A stretch of DNA of 64,000 nt. Source: Nitrospirota bacterium (GTDB lineage: Bacteria > Nitrospirota > Thermodesulfovibrionia > Thermodesulfovibrionales > Magnetobacteriaceae). Made by a program: the position numbers and the translations under genes. The DNA lies in the NCBI GenBank assembly GCA_015233015.1, contig JADFYO010000012.1, forward strand, positions 1 through 64,000, written 5' to 3'. Shown here one piece after another: positions 1-7,139 of the stretch. Every line of letters begins with the position of its first letter. Position 1 is the stretch's first letter. The notes beneath the pieces are model-generated. The model saw nothing but the letters and a program-made list of their open reading frames with translations. It had not been told where the DNA came from and did not search any database.

Positions 1-310
1 AAGAAAAAAGTCTCATATTTCCTTAGGTCATTACAGAAACTGCCAGACATAATTCGTAGCTTTTTCATGCACCATAAATTGCAATATGCTGCATAATTAT
101 GTCTATTTACTTATGTTCTTATTAGTAACTTAAATTCGCGATCTTCGCTACTCATCTTTACCTTATCCCCACTACTCATCTTTACCCTCCGTTTTATCAG
201 ACAGGTTCCTCAATTTCTATACCCCTCGCGATTTCGGCGCATTCCATGTATCCATTGCCCATATCCATAATCACATAGCAACATGTAACACAAACATCCC
301 CATCCAGCCC

Positions 311-336
311 AACGCAAACTATTCATAGTTTGCGTT
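311..336. repeat. Perfect 11-bp inverted repeat (hairpin)
   Basis: AACGCAAACTA at 311-321 pairs exactly with TAGTTTGCGTT at 326-336 across a 4-nt loop (TTCA). There is no T-run on either side, so an intrinsic terminator is not clear. It could be an operator or a structured end of a mobile element. Confidence 0.6.
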
Positions 337-399
337 CTATAATAAACGCATAGTATCTTATTTGTCAACTATTATTATCAAATAATCAAGAATATAATA

Positions 400-465
400 T
401 GTTACGCAAAAGTAACACTATAATGTTACGAGCATGTAACGCCCGAATGTTACGGAGTTGTAACA
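400..465. promoter_or_regulatory. Phased array of three TGTTAC-N6-GTAAC dyads
   Basis: Six half-sites lie exactly 12 bp apart in alternating orientation: TGTTAC at 400, 424 and 448, and GTAAC(A/G) at 412, 436 and 460. Each dyad is TGTTAC, six variable bases, GTAAC; the six-base spacers differ in sequence, so only the half-sites are conserved. A TATAAT hexamer (393-398) sits immediately upstream, which would place a transcription start inside the first dyad. This is the layout of a cooperative operator array; the binding protein is unknown. Confidence 0.65.
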
Positions 466-540
466 ATGATTATAAATAATACGAGATAGCATGATTATTT
501 ATCATGCCAAAGTATTTGCTAAGCAGTATCACATCGGACT

Positions 541-668
541 GGGTCAGGTCTTGCAATGACACAATTGCCTTTTCATTTCGTCGCACTTTTCTGCTCACGG
601 TAGAATAATGAATGGTTAACTCAGTAGAGTAGGGCATTATCATTTATGTCATTGCAAGACCTGACCCC
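541..668. mobile_element. MITE/REP-like element with palindromic ends, copy 1
   Basis: The left end contains GGTCAGGTCTTGCAATGACA (542-561) and the right end (647-668) is its reverse complement, giving a 128-bp element with ends of about 21 bp. The interior shares long identical stretches with the copy at 1466-1638. No transposase is encoded. Ends of this kind are, from memory, often seen around REP-associated (Y1-type) transposase genes, so a non-autonomous element is the likely nature. Confidence 0.7.
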
Positions 669-930
669 GCGGTTGTTGCGCATAGCGACTGGCTGCACGG
701 TAATACGCCTTTTATCGCAAATGTACGTACTGAGGCCGTTCCAGCATGACGGCGGCAACTGAAAAACTGCTGGAAAAGGCATCGAGGGCAGTATCTGCTG
801 CACTGTCACTATTAAAAAGCGGTGATGTTCTTGACAATCCATTTTTGTTTATTTTAGACTGAGGAAAGTGAGAGATTAAAGAAGTGCTGAGCGGCAGACC
901 GTTATCAGATTTTACATCAAAGCTGGTGAT

Positions 931-1122
931 ATGAAGTTTAGTGAACTTGTTAGATTATTAGAAGAACATGGATTTAAAATTTATAAAGAGAAGGGTTCGA
1001 TAAGATATTATGGGAAAATGGGTTTTGATAAACTCATCAGGGTAGATTACCATGGTGCTAAAGAAGTTCCCAAAGGAACATGCGAAGCCATATTGAAGGT
1101 ATCAGGCGTTAAGTACAAATGA
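931..1122 (+). CDS. hicA: HicA-like toxin (mRNA interferase family)
   Basis: A 63-residue protein with the small dsRBD-like HicA layout: an N-terminal helix (MKFSELVRLLEEHGF), a KGS motif, and the C-terminal strand-helix segment HGAKEVPKGTCEAILKVSGV. HicA toxins cleave mRNA and are neutralised by HicB. The residue after the KGS motif, usually the catalytic His (GSH), is Ile here (KGSIRYYG, near residue 24), so catalytic competence is doubtful. The hicB-like gene follows after 12 bp, giving the usual toxin-then-antitoxin order. The start has only a weak ribosome site (GGTGAT). The pair lies between two copies of a palindrome-ended repeat, which suggests acquisition by transfer. Confidence 0.72.
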   Translation: MKFSELVRLLEEHGFKIYKEKGSIRYYGKMGFDKLIRVDYHGAKEVPKGTCEAILKVSGVKYK

Positions 1123-1134
1123 AACGAGGGGAAA

Positions 1135-1380
1135 ATGATCGAATTAGAATATACGCTAATCATAGAAGCGACTGACGAGCCGGATTATTTCGGTTTTTAT
1201 TCACCTGAGTTAGAAGGCTTTACGGGGATTGGTCATTCTGTAGAGGATTGTATATATAAAGCAAAGTGGGGAATGAAAGAACATCTGAGATTATTAAAAG
1301 AGCATGGTCTTACGCCCCCGCTGAGAAACCAAAATCCCAAAATTATTATACAAAATGAGCAAGAAATGTCAGTTGTTTAG
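1135..1380 (+). CDS. hicB: HicB-like antitoxin
   Basis: An 81-residue protein with the partially degraded RNase H-like HicB fold: an N-terminal strand (LEYTLIIEATDEPDYFGFYS), the P-E-L-E-G-F turn, the segment SVEDCIYKAKWGMKEHLRLL, and a C-terminal tail (NPKIIIQNE) common to short HicB proteins. It has no added DNA-binding helix-turn-helix, so it probably acts mainly by blocking HicA. It lies 12 bp downstream of the HicA-like gene with a GAGGGGAAA ribosome site just before the ATG. Confidence is good for the family; activity depends on the partner, which lacks its usual His. Confidence 0.75.
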   Translation: MIELEYTLIIEATDEPDYFGFYSPELEGFTGIGHSVEDCIYKAKWGMKEHLRLLKEHGLTPPLRNQNPKIIIQNEQEMSVV

Positions 1381-1465
1381 CGCAGGGAAAAAGTAATCAG
1401 GAAGAAATGGCAAATCAAATTACTGAGGTGACGAGAAGTCACGTCTTTAATTAGGGCAGAAGAAT

Positions 1466-1638
1466 GGGGTCAGGTCTTGCAATGACACAATTGCCTTTTC
1501 ATATCGTAGCCCTGCCCTGCTCACGGTAGAATAATTATGTTTAACTCTTAGGATATTTGTCGCCAAATTTCGCAGAAGCCCCGTATATTCTTCGGTCAGT
1601 AGAGCATTATCATTTATGTCATTGCAAGACCTGACCCC
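1466..1638. mobile_element. MITE/REP-like element with palindromic ends, copy 2
   Basis: The left end (1466-1487) and right end (1617-1638) are inverted copies of the same ~22-bp end found at 541-668. The copy is in the same orientation but 45 bp longer, because extra sequence (roughly 1549-1595) separates the shared left and right interior parts. With copy 1 it brackets the hicAB-like pair. No transposase reading frame is present. Confidence 0.7.
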
Positions 1639-1897
1639 GTCCTTTAAAAAGTGTTAGCTTCCGGTAATAGGTAATTTATTTATCGTGTCCTAAAATATCT
1701 ATATAGATATCTGCCCTTTACGGATTGACTATCAAATTTATTCATGTAATAATAAACCAGTAAGGAGTATATTAGTAAGGGAATATCGCCAACCTCACAA
1801 AGCGTGCCGTAAAGCCATGTTTCCTTTCATATGTACTTCTTGCGTAACTGTGTCTGAAGCACCGGCAGTTAAGTCTATGTGTAAAAGGTGAAACGTT
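1639..1897. other. Non-coding stretch upstream of the small membrane peptide gene
   Basis: No coding sequence is supported here. AT-rich segments such as TATAGATATC occur, but no clear promoter pair was found. It probably contains the promoter of the 1898-2326 genes. Confidence 0.35.
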
Positions 1898-1981
1898 ATG
1901 GATACCTTACTTTTAATCGTTGTCTTGCTTTTGATCTTTGGTGGTGGTGGATTCTACTGGAGAAGGGGATGGCGCCGTTAG
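1898..1981 (+). CDS. 27-residue hydrophobic membrane peptide
   Basis: A 27-codon reading frame beginning MDTLLLIVVLLLIFGGGG, followed by an aromatic and arginine-rich tail (FYWRRGWRR). One transmembrane helix is followed by a Gly-rich turn and a positive end, so the tail should face the cytoplasm. The pattern resembles small DUF3309-type membrane peptides, many of which start M-x-T-L-L-L-I. AAAGGTG lies about 7 bp before the ATG. A BON-domain gene starts 27 bp downstream, so the two may be co-expressed under envelope or osmotic stress; that link is inference. Confidence 0.6.
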   Translation: MDTLLLIVVLLLIFGGGGFYWRRGWRR

Positions 1982-2008
1982 GCAGCCATAAAAATAGGAG
2001 GAGATAAA

Positions 2009-2326
2009 ATGAAGAGACTATTTTTGATGTCATTAGTAATGGTCATTGGGCTATCGTTGTTTTCAGTCCGCATCTCTACGGCAGGCGAAACAGTAGGTGA
2101 ATATATCGACGACTCAACGATCACTACAGAGGTCAAGTCGATAATCATTAATGAGCCGGATGTTCGTTCTCTGAAGATCGAAGTGACGACAACGCAGGGC
2201 AATGTTGTTCTCCAGGGTGTTATCAATAACAGAGAGACTGAAGCTCAGCTCGTGTCAAAGATCGGAGAAATCAAGGGTGTGAAATCTGTGCAGAGCCTCC
2301 TGAGGTCGGAAACGACAGGAAGCTAG
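2009..2326 (+). CDS. BON-domain periplasmic protein (OsmY-like)
   Basis: A 105-residue protein with an N-terminal signal peptide (MKRLFLMSLVMVIGLSLF, cleavage near STAG) and a single BON domain over about residues 35-100. The domain shows the typical pattern of a strand carrying V-T-T-T-Q-G-N-V-V-L-Q-G-V, then a helix, then G-V-K-S-V-Q-S-L. BON domains bind phospholipid and occur in osmotic-shock proteins such as OsmY, which has two; this one has one. A strong ribosome site (AGGAGG) precedes the ATG. The 27-residue membrane peptide gene lies just upstream in the same direction. Confidence 0.85.
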   Translation: MKRLFLMSLVMVIGLSLFSVRISTAGETVGEYIDDSTITTEVKSIIINEPDVRSLKIEVTTTQGNVVLQGVINNRETEAQLVSKIGEIKGVKSVQSLLRSETTGS

Positions 2327-2394
2327 CCGCTCATTCAGCGCCTTATTAACCCGCTTAACCGCGGTTGGAGTACCAGCCGCGTACGTGGTCATGT

Positions 2395-2411
2395 GGTCAG
2401 GTCTTGCAATG
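2395..2411 (+). repeat. Solo end of the MITE/REP-like element
   Basis: GGTCAGGTCTTGCAATG matches the left end of the elements at 541 and 1466. No matching right end follows, so this is an isolated remnant or target-like site. Confidence 0.55.
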
Positions 2412-2496
2412 CCGGCGTATGGTCTTGTCCTCAAGTAACAGCCGAATAGATTCGTTATGTGAAAATTTTGGCAGACCGCTTTTTCTTTCGGGATTG

Positions 2497-2516
2497 TGAT
2501 ATACTATCATATAGTA
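2497..2516 (+). promoter_or_regulatory. Extended -10 overlapping an inverted repeat, upstream of the Bro-N gene
   Basis: TG-A-TATACT (2497-2505) is an extended -10 pattern. It overlaps the dyad TACTAT-cat-ATAGTA (2502-2516). An operator sitting on the -10 of a gene for a DNA-binding-type protein suggests autoregulation; this is inference. Confidence 0.4.
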
Positions 2517-2560
2517 AGGAAGGGCAGAGAATATTCACAACGGTATAACAGGAGCGGCTT

Positions 2561-3409
2561 ATGACTGAAAAATCTTTAGCTGTTTTTGAGGGGAAACAAA
2601 TCCGGCGCCATTATGATGAGGCGACTGAAACATGGTTCTTTTCTGTAGTGGATATTATTCAGGTGCTTATCCAGCAGCCCGACTATCAGGCCGCGAGAAA
2701 TTACTGGAAGGTATTGAAAAACCGCTTGAATAAAGAAGGCAGTCAGTCGGTTACAAAATGTAACCGGCTGAAAATGAAAGCGGCCGACGGTAAAAACTAT
2801 CTTACCGATGTTGCAGACCCTGAAACTCTTCTGCGTCTTATTCAGTCTGTTCCCAGCCCCAAGGCCGAGCCTATTAAGCTATGGCTTGCAAAGGTCGGCT
2901 ACGAGAGAATGCAGGACATGGCGGACCCCGCACGCTCGCTTGACAGGGCGCGCGAATATTGGCAGCAGCACGGCAGGAGCGAAAAGTGGATTCAACAGCG
3001 CATGATGGGGCAGGAAACCCGCAACAAACTCACCGACTACTGGCAGGAACACGAGATAAAAAAGGAAGAGGAATACGCCATTCTGACAAATATCATTCAT
3101 CGGGAATGGACAGGGTTATCGGTAAAAAGACACAAGGATTTAAAAGGGCTTAAAACACAAAATCTCAGAGATCATATGAACGAGGCCGAGCTTATATTTA
3201 CCGCCCTTGCTGAACTTTCAACCCGTCAAATAGCAGAAAGCATTAACGCAACCGGTATGGATGAAAATAAAGAAGCAGGTATAAAAGGCGGTGAAATTGC
3301 GAAAAAAGCAAGGAAAGCACTGGAAGCAAAAACAGGGAGAAAGGTAATTACCGGAGAAAACTTCCTCCCCCCAGCCTCGCCAACACTGGGACGCGGGGGA
3401 GGCAAATAG
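2561..3409 (+). CDS. Bro-N domain protein, DinD/antirepressor-like
   Basis: A 282-residue protein. Residues about 5-110 match the BRO family N-terminal (Bro-N) DNA-binding domain: F-E-G-K-Q-I-R-R-H, W-F-F-S-V-V-D-I-I-Q-V-L, and Y-W-K-V-L-K-N-R-L-N-K-E-G. The remainder resembles the C-terminal half of DinD/antirepressor-like proteins, with helices around LRDHMNEAELIFTALAELS, then ESINATGMDENK and a Gly-Lys-rich segment ending KVITGENFLPP. Such proteins occur in prophages and genomic islands. The ATG is preceded by AGGAGC. The last ~12 residues are encoded inside a C/G-rich hairpin repeat, so the natural C-terminus may have been altered by repeat insertion. Confidence 0.75.
   Translation: MTEKSLAVFEGKQIRRHYDEATETWFFSVVDIIQVLIQQPDYQAARNYWKVLKNRLNKEGSQSVTKCNRLKMKAADGKNYLTDVADPETLLRLIQSVPSPKAEPIKLWLAKVGYERMQDMADPARSLDRAREYWQQHGRSEKWIQQRMMGQETRNKLTDYWQEHEIKKEEEYAILTNIIHREWTGLSVKRHKDLKGLKTQNLRDHMNEAELIFTALAELSTRQIAESINATGMDENKEAGIKGGEIAKKARKALEAKTGRKVITGENFLPPASPTLGRGGGK
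3364..3402. repeat. C/G-rich hairpin overlapping the 3' end of the Bro-N gene
   Basis: CCTCCCCC (3364-3371) pairs with GGGGGAGG (3395-3402). A similar motif (GCCAACCCGCCCAGCGTGGG) occurs near 21397. It is a dispersed REP-like hairpin that supplies the last codons of the Bro-N gene and may help end transcription. Confidence 0.45.
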
Positions 3410-3508
3410 GGACACCGGTGCAAGGGAAACGCGCAGGGCCTTGTAATCAGGGGATTTCCCTTAACTGCGTTTCCCTTCCGGAAAAGTTTTATTGTTCGTA
3501 TCCTTTAT

Positions 3509-6160
3509 TTATTGCCAGCTTACCCCTAATGATATTGCCGCACCGTTATAATAAACATACATATTGCCGTCTGTCCACGCTATAAGGGCGGCGCCATTGG
3601 AATACCACTGAATATAATATGTGGACGACCCGGATGTTCCAACAGAGATGCCTCCGGATTTTGAACCAAACCACGAGGCATATTGAGTGTAGATTGTTGT
3701 AATCTCCGTGGCCGCATTGCCTAATGACAGCCATGCCGCCCCTAAACTGTAGAACTGGCCGTTATAATAAGTGTACAGAGCTCCATCTGTGGCGGCAAAA
3801 AGGGCAGCACCGTTGGAATACCACTGGATATAATATGTGCCCCCGTTGTATGTACCGCTCTGTACGCTTCCGGATTTTGAACCAAACCATGAGGCATATT
3901 GAGTGTAGAACGCATCGAACGCCGCAGAGGCCAGCGTTGAATTGTCCTGTGCCGACACTATTTGATCGACATAAACTGATTTTGAGGCGTCATTTACCGA
4001 GTCCCCGACGTAAAACGCCATAAGTATGTGTTCGCCTATCGAGAGCGTTGTGGTGGTAAAAGTAGCCTGACCGCTTGAGTTGAGTGCGGCTGAGCCAAGT
4101 ATATTGTATCCGCTCCTGAATGTAACGCTGCCGGTTGGATTACTGCCGGTAACTGTGGCAGTCAGTGTTACCGACCTGCCGTATGTCGAGGGATTCAGCG
4201 ACGAAGTGAGTGTCGTTGCCGATGTGGATGCCGTGCCTATAACGAACTTCCCTATCTTGCGTATTGTGCCGGATTCGGAAAACCAGAGATTGCCGTCCGG
4301 CCCGGTTGTGATATTAGTCGGCATGCTTTGCGACGTAGGGATGGGATACTCGGTAATAACCCCTGAAGACGTTATCCTGCCAACCATGTTACCATACGGT
4401 TCAGAACCGTCGCCGCCGCTCTCGGTAAACCAGATATTGCCGTCCGGCCCCAGCGTTATTCCCCATGGAGAACTCCCTGAGGTGAGGGCATACTCGGTAA
4501 CGGCACCAGCCGTCGTAATCTTGCCTATCTTGTTTCCAAGTATTTCGGTAAACCAGAGATTGCCGTCCGACCCGGCTGCAATCCTTTTAGGAAAACTGCC
4601 CGATGTAACGGAATACTCCGTAATAGAACCCGATGTGGTAATCTTGCCTATCTTGCCTGACCACGATTCGGTAAACCAGAGATTTCCGTCCGGTCCTAAT
4701 GCAATATCATCGGGATAACTGTTCGTAGTAAGGGAATACTCAGTAATAACGCCAGCCGTGGTAATCTTGCCTATCTTGCTGGCACCGGATTCGACAAACC
4801 AGAGATTTCCGTCCGGCCCCTGTGTTATACCGTTAGGAGAGGTACTGTTCGCACCTGCGACATGCGATACGTTGGGAATGGGATATTCGGTAACAACGCC
4901 GCCCGTAGTGATCTTAGCTATGTTGGCAACATCCGATTCGGTAAACCAGAGATTGCCATCCGGCCCTTTCGTTATACCCCAGGGGAAGGTCTCTCCCGTG
5001 ATTGGGGTATATTCTGTAATAGTGCCGCCTGGAGTAATTTTGCCTACTTTATTGCCATTTGTCTCGACAAACCACACATTACCATCAGGTCCTTTTGTTA
5101 TATCATACGGCACCGCGGCCATGTACGGTAAGAGATACTCGGTAATAGAACCCGACGTGGTAATCTTGCCTATCTTGTTACCCCTTTTTTCGGTAAACCA
5201 GACGCCGTCCGTCCCCGTTGTGATACGTATAGGGCTGCCGTTTGACGTGGGAACCGCAAACTCGGTAATAACGCCGGCGGTGGTTATCCTCCCTATTTTG
5301 TTAGTGTCTGTTTCTGTAAACCAGAGATTGCCGTCCGGCCCCGGTGTGATACCCTGCGGCATCGTACTGACAGTGCCGTAAGGTATTTGATATTTTGTAA
5401 AAAGGCCCGATGTCGTTAACTTCCATATCGCATTGTTATTAGCGTCTGCGACCCAGAGGTTGCCGTCGGAACCCAATGCAATAGCATATGGAGTTCCATA
5501 AGAAGGCAGGGAATATTCGGTAATAGAACCTGCTGTGGTTATCTTGCCTACCTTGCTGGAAAGCGCTTCGACAAACCAGAGGTTGCCGTCCGGCCCTGAT
5601 GTTATATCGATAGGCCCACTAGACGAAGAAGGCAGGTTATACTCGACAACGGTGCCTGAGGTGGTTATTTTGCCTATAGTGCCGAGGTTTGTGGAGGTGA
5701 ACCAGAGATTGCCGTCCGGCCCCGATACGATGTTGGTAAGCTTGTGCAGACCTCCTGAATTACCGAGCACATATTCGGTCATAGTACCCGATGTAGTTAT
5801 CTTCACTATCCTGTCGCTATCGTTTTCTGTAAACCATATATTACCGTCCGGGCCCGATGTTATCCCATAAGGGCCGCTATTTGGTATAGGCAGGGAATAC
5901 TCGGTAACAGTGCCAGTCGGGGTCATCTTCGCTACCTTATTCCCATAGTATTCCGTGTACCAGAGATTACCGTCCGGGCCCTTTACTATACCAACAGGCT
6001 GGCTGGTTGACGTATTGGGTATGTTATACTCGGAAATAGTGGCGGCCTCCATGTCCGCGGAGAACAAAACCAGGCAAACTAACAACGTGAATATTGCGGC
6101 AAGAGCAATTTCTCTGGCTCTTACAGCCGTCCACTTACATAGTGCATTTTTCTGCGGCAT
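3509..6160 (-). CDS. Secreted Vgb/NHL-type propeller protein with Ig-like domain and tandem C-terminal module
   Basis: An 883-residue exported protein. An N-terminal signal-anchor (about residues 10-38, ending D-M-E-A-A) is followed by about 14 streptogramin-lyase (Vgb)-like repeats of ~43 residues, each with a core like GPDGNLWFTE, K-I-T-T-x-G and EY-[SP]-L. Around 655-735 lies a Big_3-type Ig-like domain (TTLTSSLNPSTYGRSVTLTA). The last ~145 residues are two copies of a module with Y-A-S-W-F-G, Y-Y-I-Q-W-Y-S-N-G-A-A and T-D-G-x-x-Y-x-Y-Y. Vgb enzymes linearise streptogramins, but multi-repeat forms are more often structural or surface proteins and no catalytic claim is made. The same C-terminal module ends the RCC1 protein at 56780-59116. 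Confidence 0.85.
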   Translation of the reverse strand: MPQKNALCKWTAVRAREIALAAIFTLLVCLVLFSADMEAATISEYNIPNTSTSQPVGIVKGPDGNLWYTEYYGNKVAKMTPTGTVTEYSLPIPNSGPYGITSGPDGNIWFTENDSDRIVKITTSGTMTEYVLGNSGGLHKLTNIVSGPDGNLWFTSTNLGTIGKITTSGTVVEYNLPSSSSGPIDITSGPDGNLWFVEALSSKVGKITTAGSITEYSLPSYGTPYAIALGSDGNLWVADANNNAIWKLTTSGLFTKYQIPYGTVSTMPQGITPGPDGNLWFTETDTNKIGRITTAGVITEFAVPTSNGSPIRITTGTDGVWFTEKRGNKIGKITTSGSITEYLLPYMAAVPYDITKGPDGNVWFVETNGNKVGKITPGGTITEYTPITGETFPWGITKGPDGNLWFTESDVANIAKITTGGVVTEYPIPNVSHVAGANSTSPNGITQGPDGNLWFVESGASKIGKITTAGVITEYSLTTNSYPDDIALGPDGNLWFTESWSGKIGKITTSGSITEYSVTSGSFPKRIAAGSDGNLWFTEILGNKIGKITTAGAVTEYALTSGSSPWGITLGPDGNIWFTESGGDGSEPYGNMVGRITSSGVITEYPIPTSQSMPTNITTGPDGNLWFSESGTIRKIGKFVIGTASTSATTLTSSLNPSTYGRSVTLTATVTGSNPTGSVTFRSGYNILGSAALNSSGQATFTTTTLSIGEHILMAFYVGDSVNDASKSVYVDQIVSAQDNSTLASAAFDAFYTQYASWFGSKSGSVQSGTYNGGTYYIQWYSNGAALFAATDGALYTYYNGQFYSLGAAWLSLGNAATEITTIYTQYASWFGSKSGGISVGTSGSSTYYIQWYSNGAALIAWTDGNMYVYYNGAAISLGVSWQ

Positions 6161-6332
6161 TATAAATCCTCCCTTTTCTTCTATAATTTTTTAATGGCCC
6201 ATGCCCTTTACTATCCAAGGTTACCGATGTCGCCATCCAATTTCTATTATAATCGACTTTTCTCATAAAATCAACATGTACACAGTTCCCAATAAAAATG
6301 CGCCATACCCCCTCTGCACCCTCGCGATTATT

Positions 6333-7139
6333 TCACTCCGTCCGCTGGTCTTTGCAGTCCTTCGATTTAACGCATATGATAAGCGGGCAGTTTTTGCATA
6401 CGTCGGCCCCGGGAAATTGATCGCCGGGTCTTGTTATCGATGAGCTGCCGTGCAGTTTTTTCCTTTCCAACAGTCTTTGAGTTGTCAGCGCTATGTGCCC
6501 TCCGGGTATCATCACATTTATCTCGCCGCGCTCGGTCTTTCCTGAGTTATAACTTCCGCTGCACGCCGTTAACATATTCAATGTGTTCTCATTATAAGAA
6601 AACACGCACCCCCCGCAGGCGGATGAATTCATCGTCAGCGCAGGTCTCAAAGGATGAACGTCTAAAGCTGCCATATAGTCGACAATCAGATGGTACGCCT
6701 GCATTGTGTCACAGTAAAAATGAACGGCATCCGGCGCGAAATATGAATCGGCAAGGGGTGAAACGATAAATGTCTTCAACTGCCCCTCCGGCAGCCGGGA
6801 CTTTGTCTTTACAAATCTTTCGGCCTGTTCCATGTCCTTGGTATATCTCAGATGAGCCTTGACTTCGGCGTCATCCAGAGGTTTCCACCCAAATACATAA
6901 TCCGCGTTAGCACAGGCTAAGGTCTCCCTTGTCCCCAGAATAGTCTGCCCCTTCATCCTCGGGCCAATTTCAAATTGACAAAACGTTATAGGATGAACCG
7001 GCACGTGATAAGTACAATTGTTTTTAAAATCCTCTAGTTCCGAATCGCTGAAAATAAATTTAACGGCAACAGGCATGTGCATAAGCCTCAGCTCTTCCAT
7101 GAGTACATGTTGAATATCTTTGTAGTCAGGAGAGCTCAT
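6333..7139 (-). CDS. DUF169 family protein
   Basis: A 268-residue protein matching DUF169: an N-terminal helix, P-V-A-V-K-F (residues 23-28), the T-F-C-Q-F segment, an N-S-S-A-C-G-G-C motif near 190, and a Cys-rich C-terminus (C-K-N-C-P-L-I-I-C-V-K-S-K-D-C). The clustered cysteines suggest metal or iron-sulfur binding; the function of DUF169 is not established. The start overlaps the argC stop by 4 bp (ATGA), so the two are translationally coupled at the end of the rplM-rpsI-argC direction. Membership in arginine synthesis is not implied by the family. Confidence 0.8.
   Translation of the reverse strand: MSSPDYKDIQHVLMEELRLMHMPVAVKFIFSDSELEDFKNNCTYHVPVHPITFCQFEIGPRMKGQTILGTRETLACANADYVFGWKPLDDAEVKAHLRYTKDMEQAERFVKTKSRLPEGQLKTFIVSPLADSYFAPDAVHFYCDTMQAYHLIVDYMAALDVHPLRPALTMNSSACGGCVFSYNENTLNMLTACSGSYNSGKTERGEINVMIPGGHIALTTQRLLERKKLHGSSSITRPGDQFPGADVCKNCPLIICVKSKDCKDQRTE

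Larger units (their letters stand above)
1..540. other. AT-rich non-coding region at left edge
   Basis: No convincing coding sequence is visible here on either strand. The stretch holds a 15-bp direct repeat (CTACTCATCTTTACC at 148-162 and 172-186, a 24-bp step), a perfect hairpin at 311-336, a TATAAT box at 393-398 and a phased array of palindromic half-sites at 400-465. It looks like regulatory or mobile-element DNA. A gene to the left of the window on the minus strand could be its target. Confidence 0.5.

Noticed and set aside
400-465. Possible CRISPR or iteron array
   Set aside because: The conserved elements are only 6-bp half-sites in alternating orientation with 6-bp fillers, unlike CRISPR repeats, and no rep gene is nearby for iterons.
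621-842. 73-codon minus-strand frame
   Set aside because: It runs through the right end of the palindromic element and shows no protein-like features.
4080-5870. Long plus-strand open frames (212, 207 and 111 codons) across the Vgb-type gene
   Set aside because: They are mirror frames of the repeats of the minus-strand propeller gene; the protein texts repeat at the same period and have no ribosome sites.
3509-6160. Streptogramin (virginiamycin B) lyase antibiotic-resistance gene
   Set aside because: The protein has about 14 repeats plus Ig-like and extra modules and a signal anchor, far from the compact Vgb enzyme; resistance cannot be inferred.
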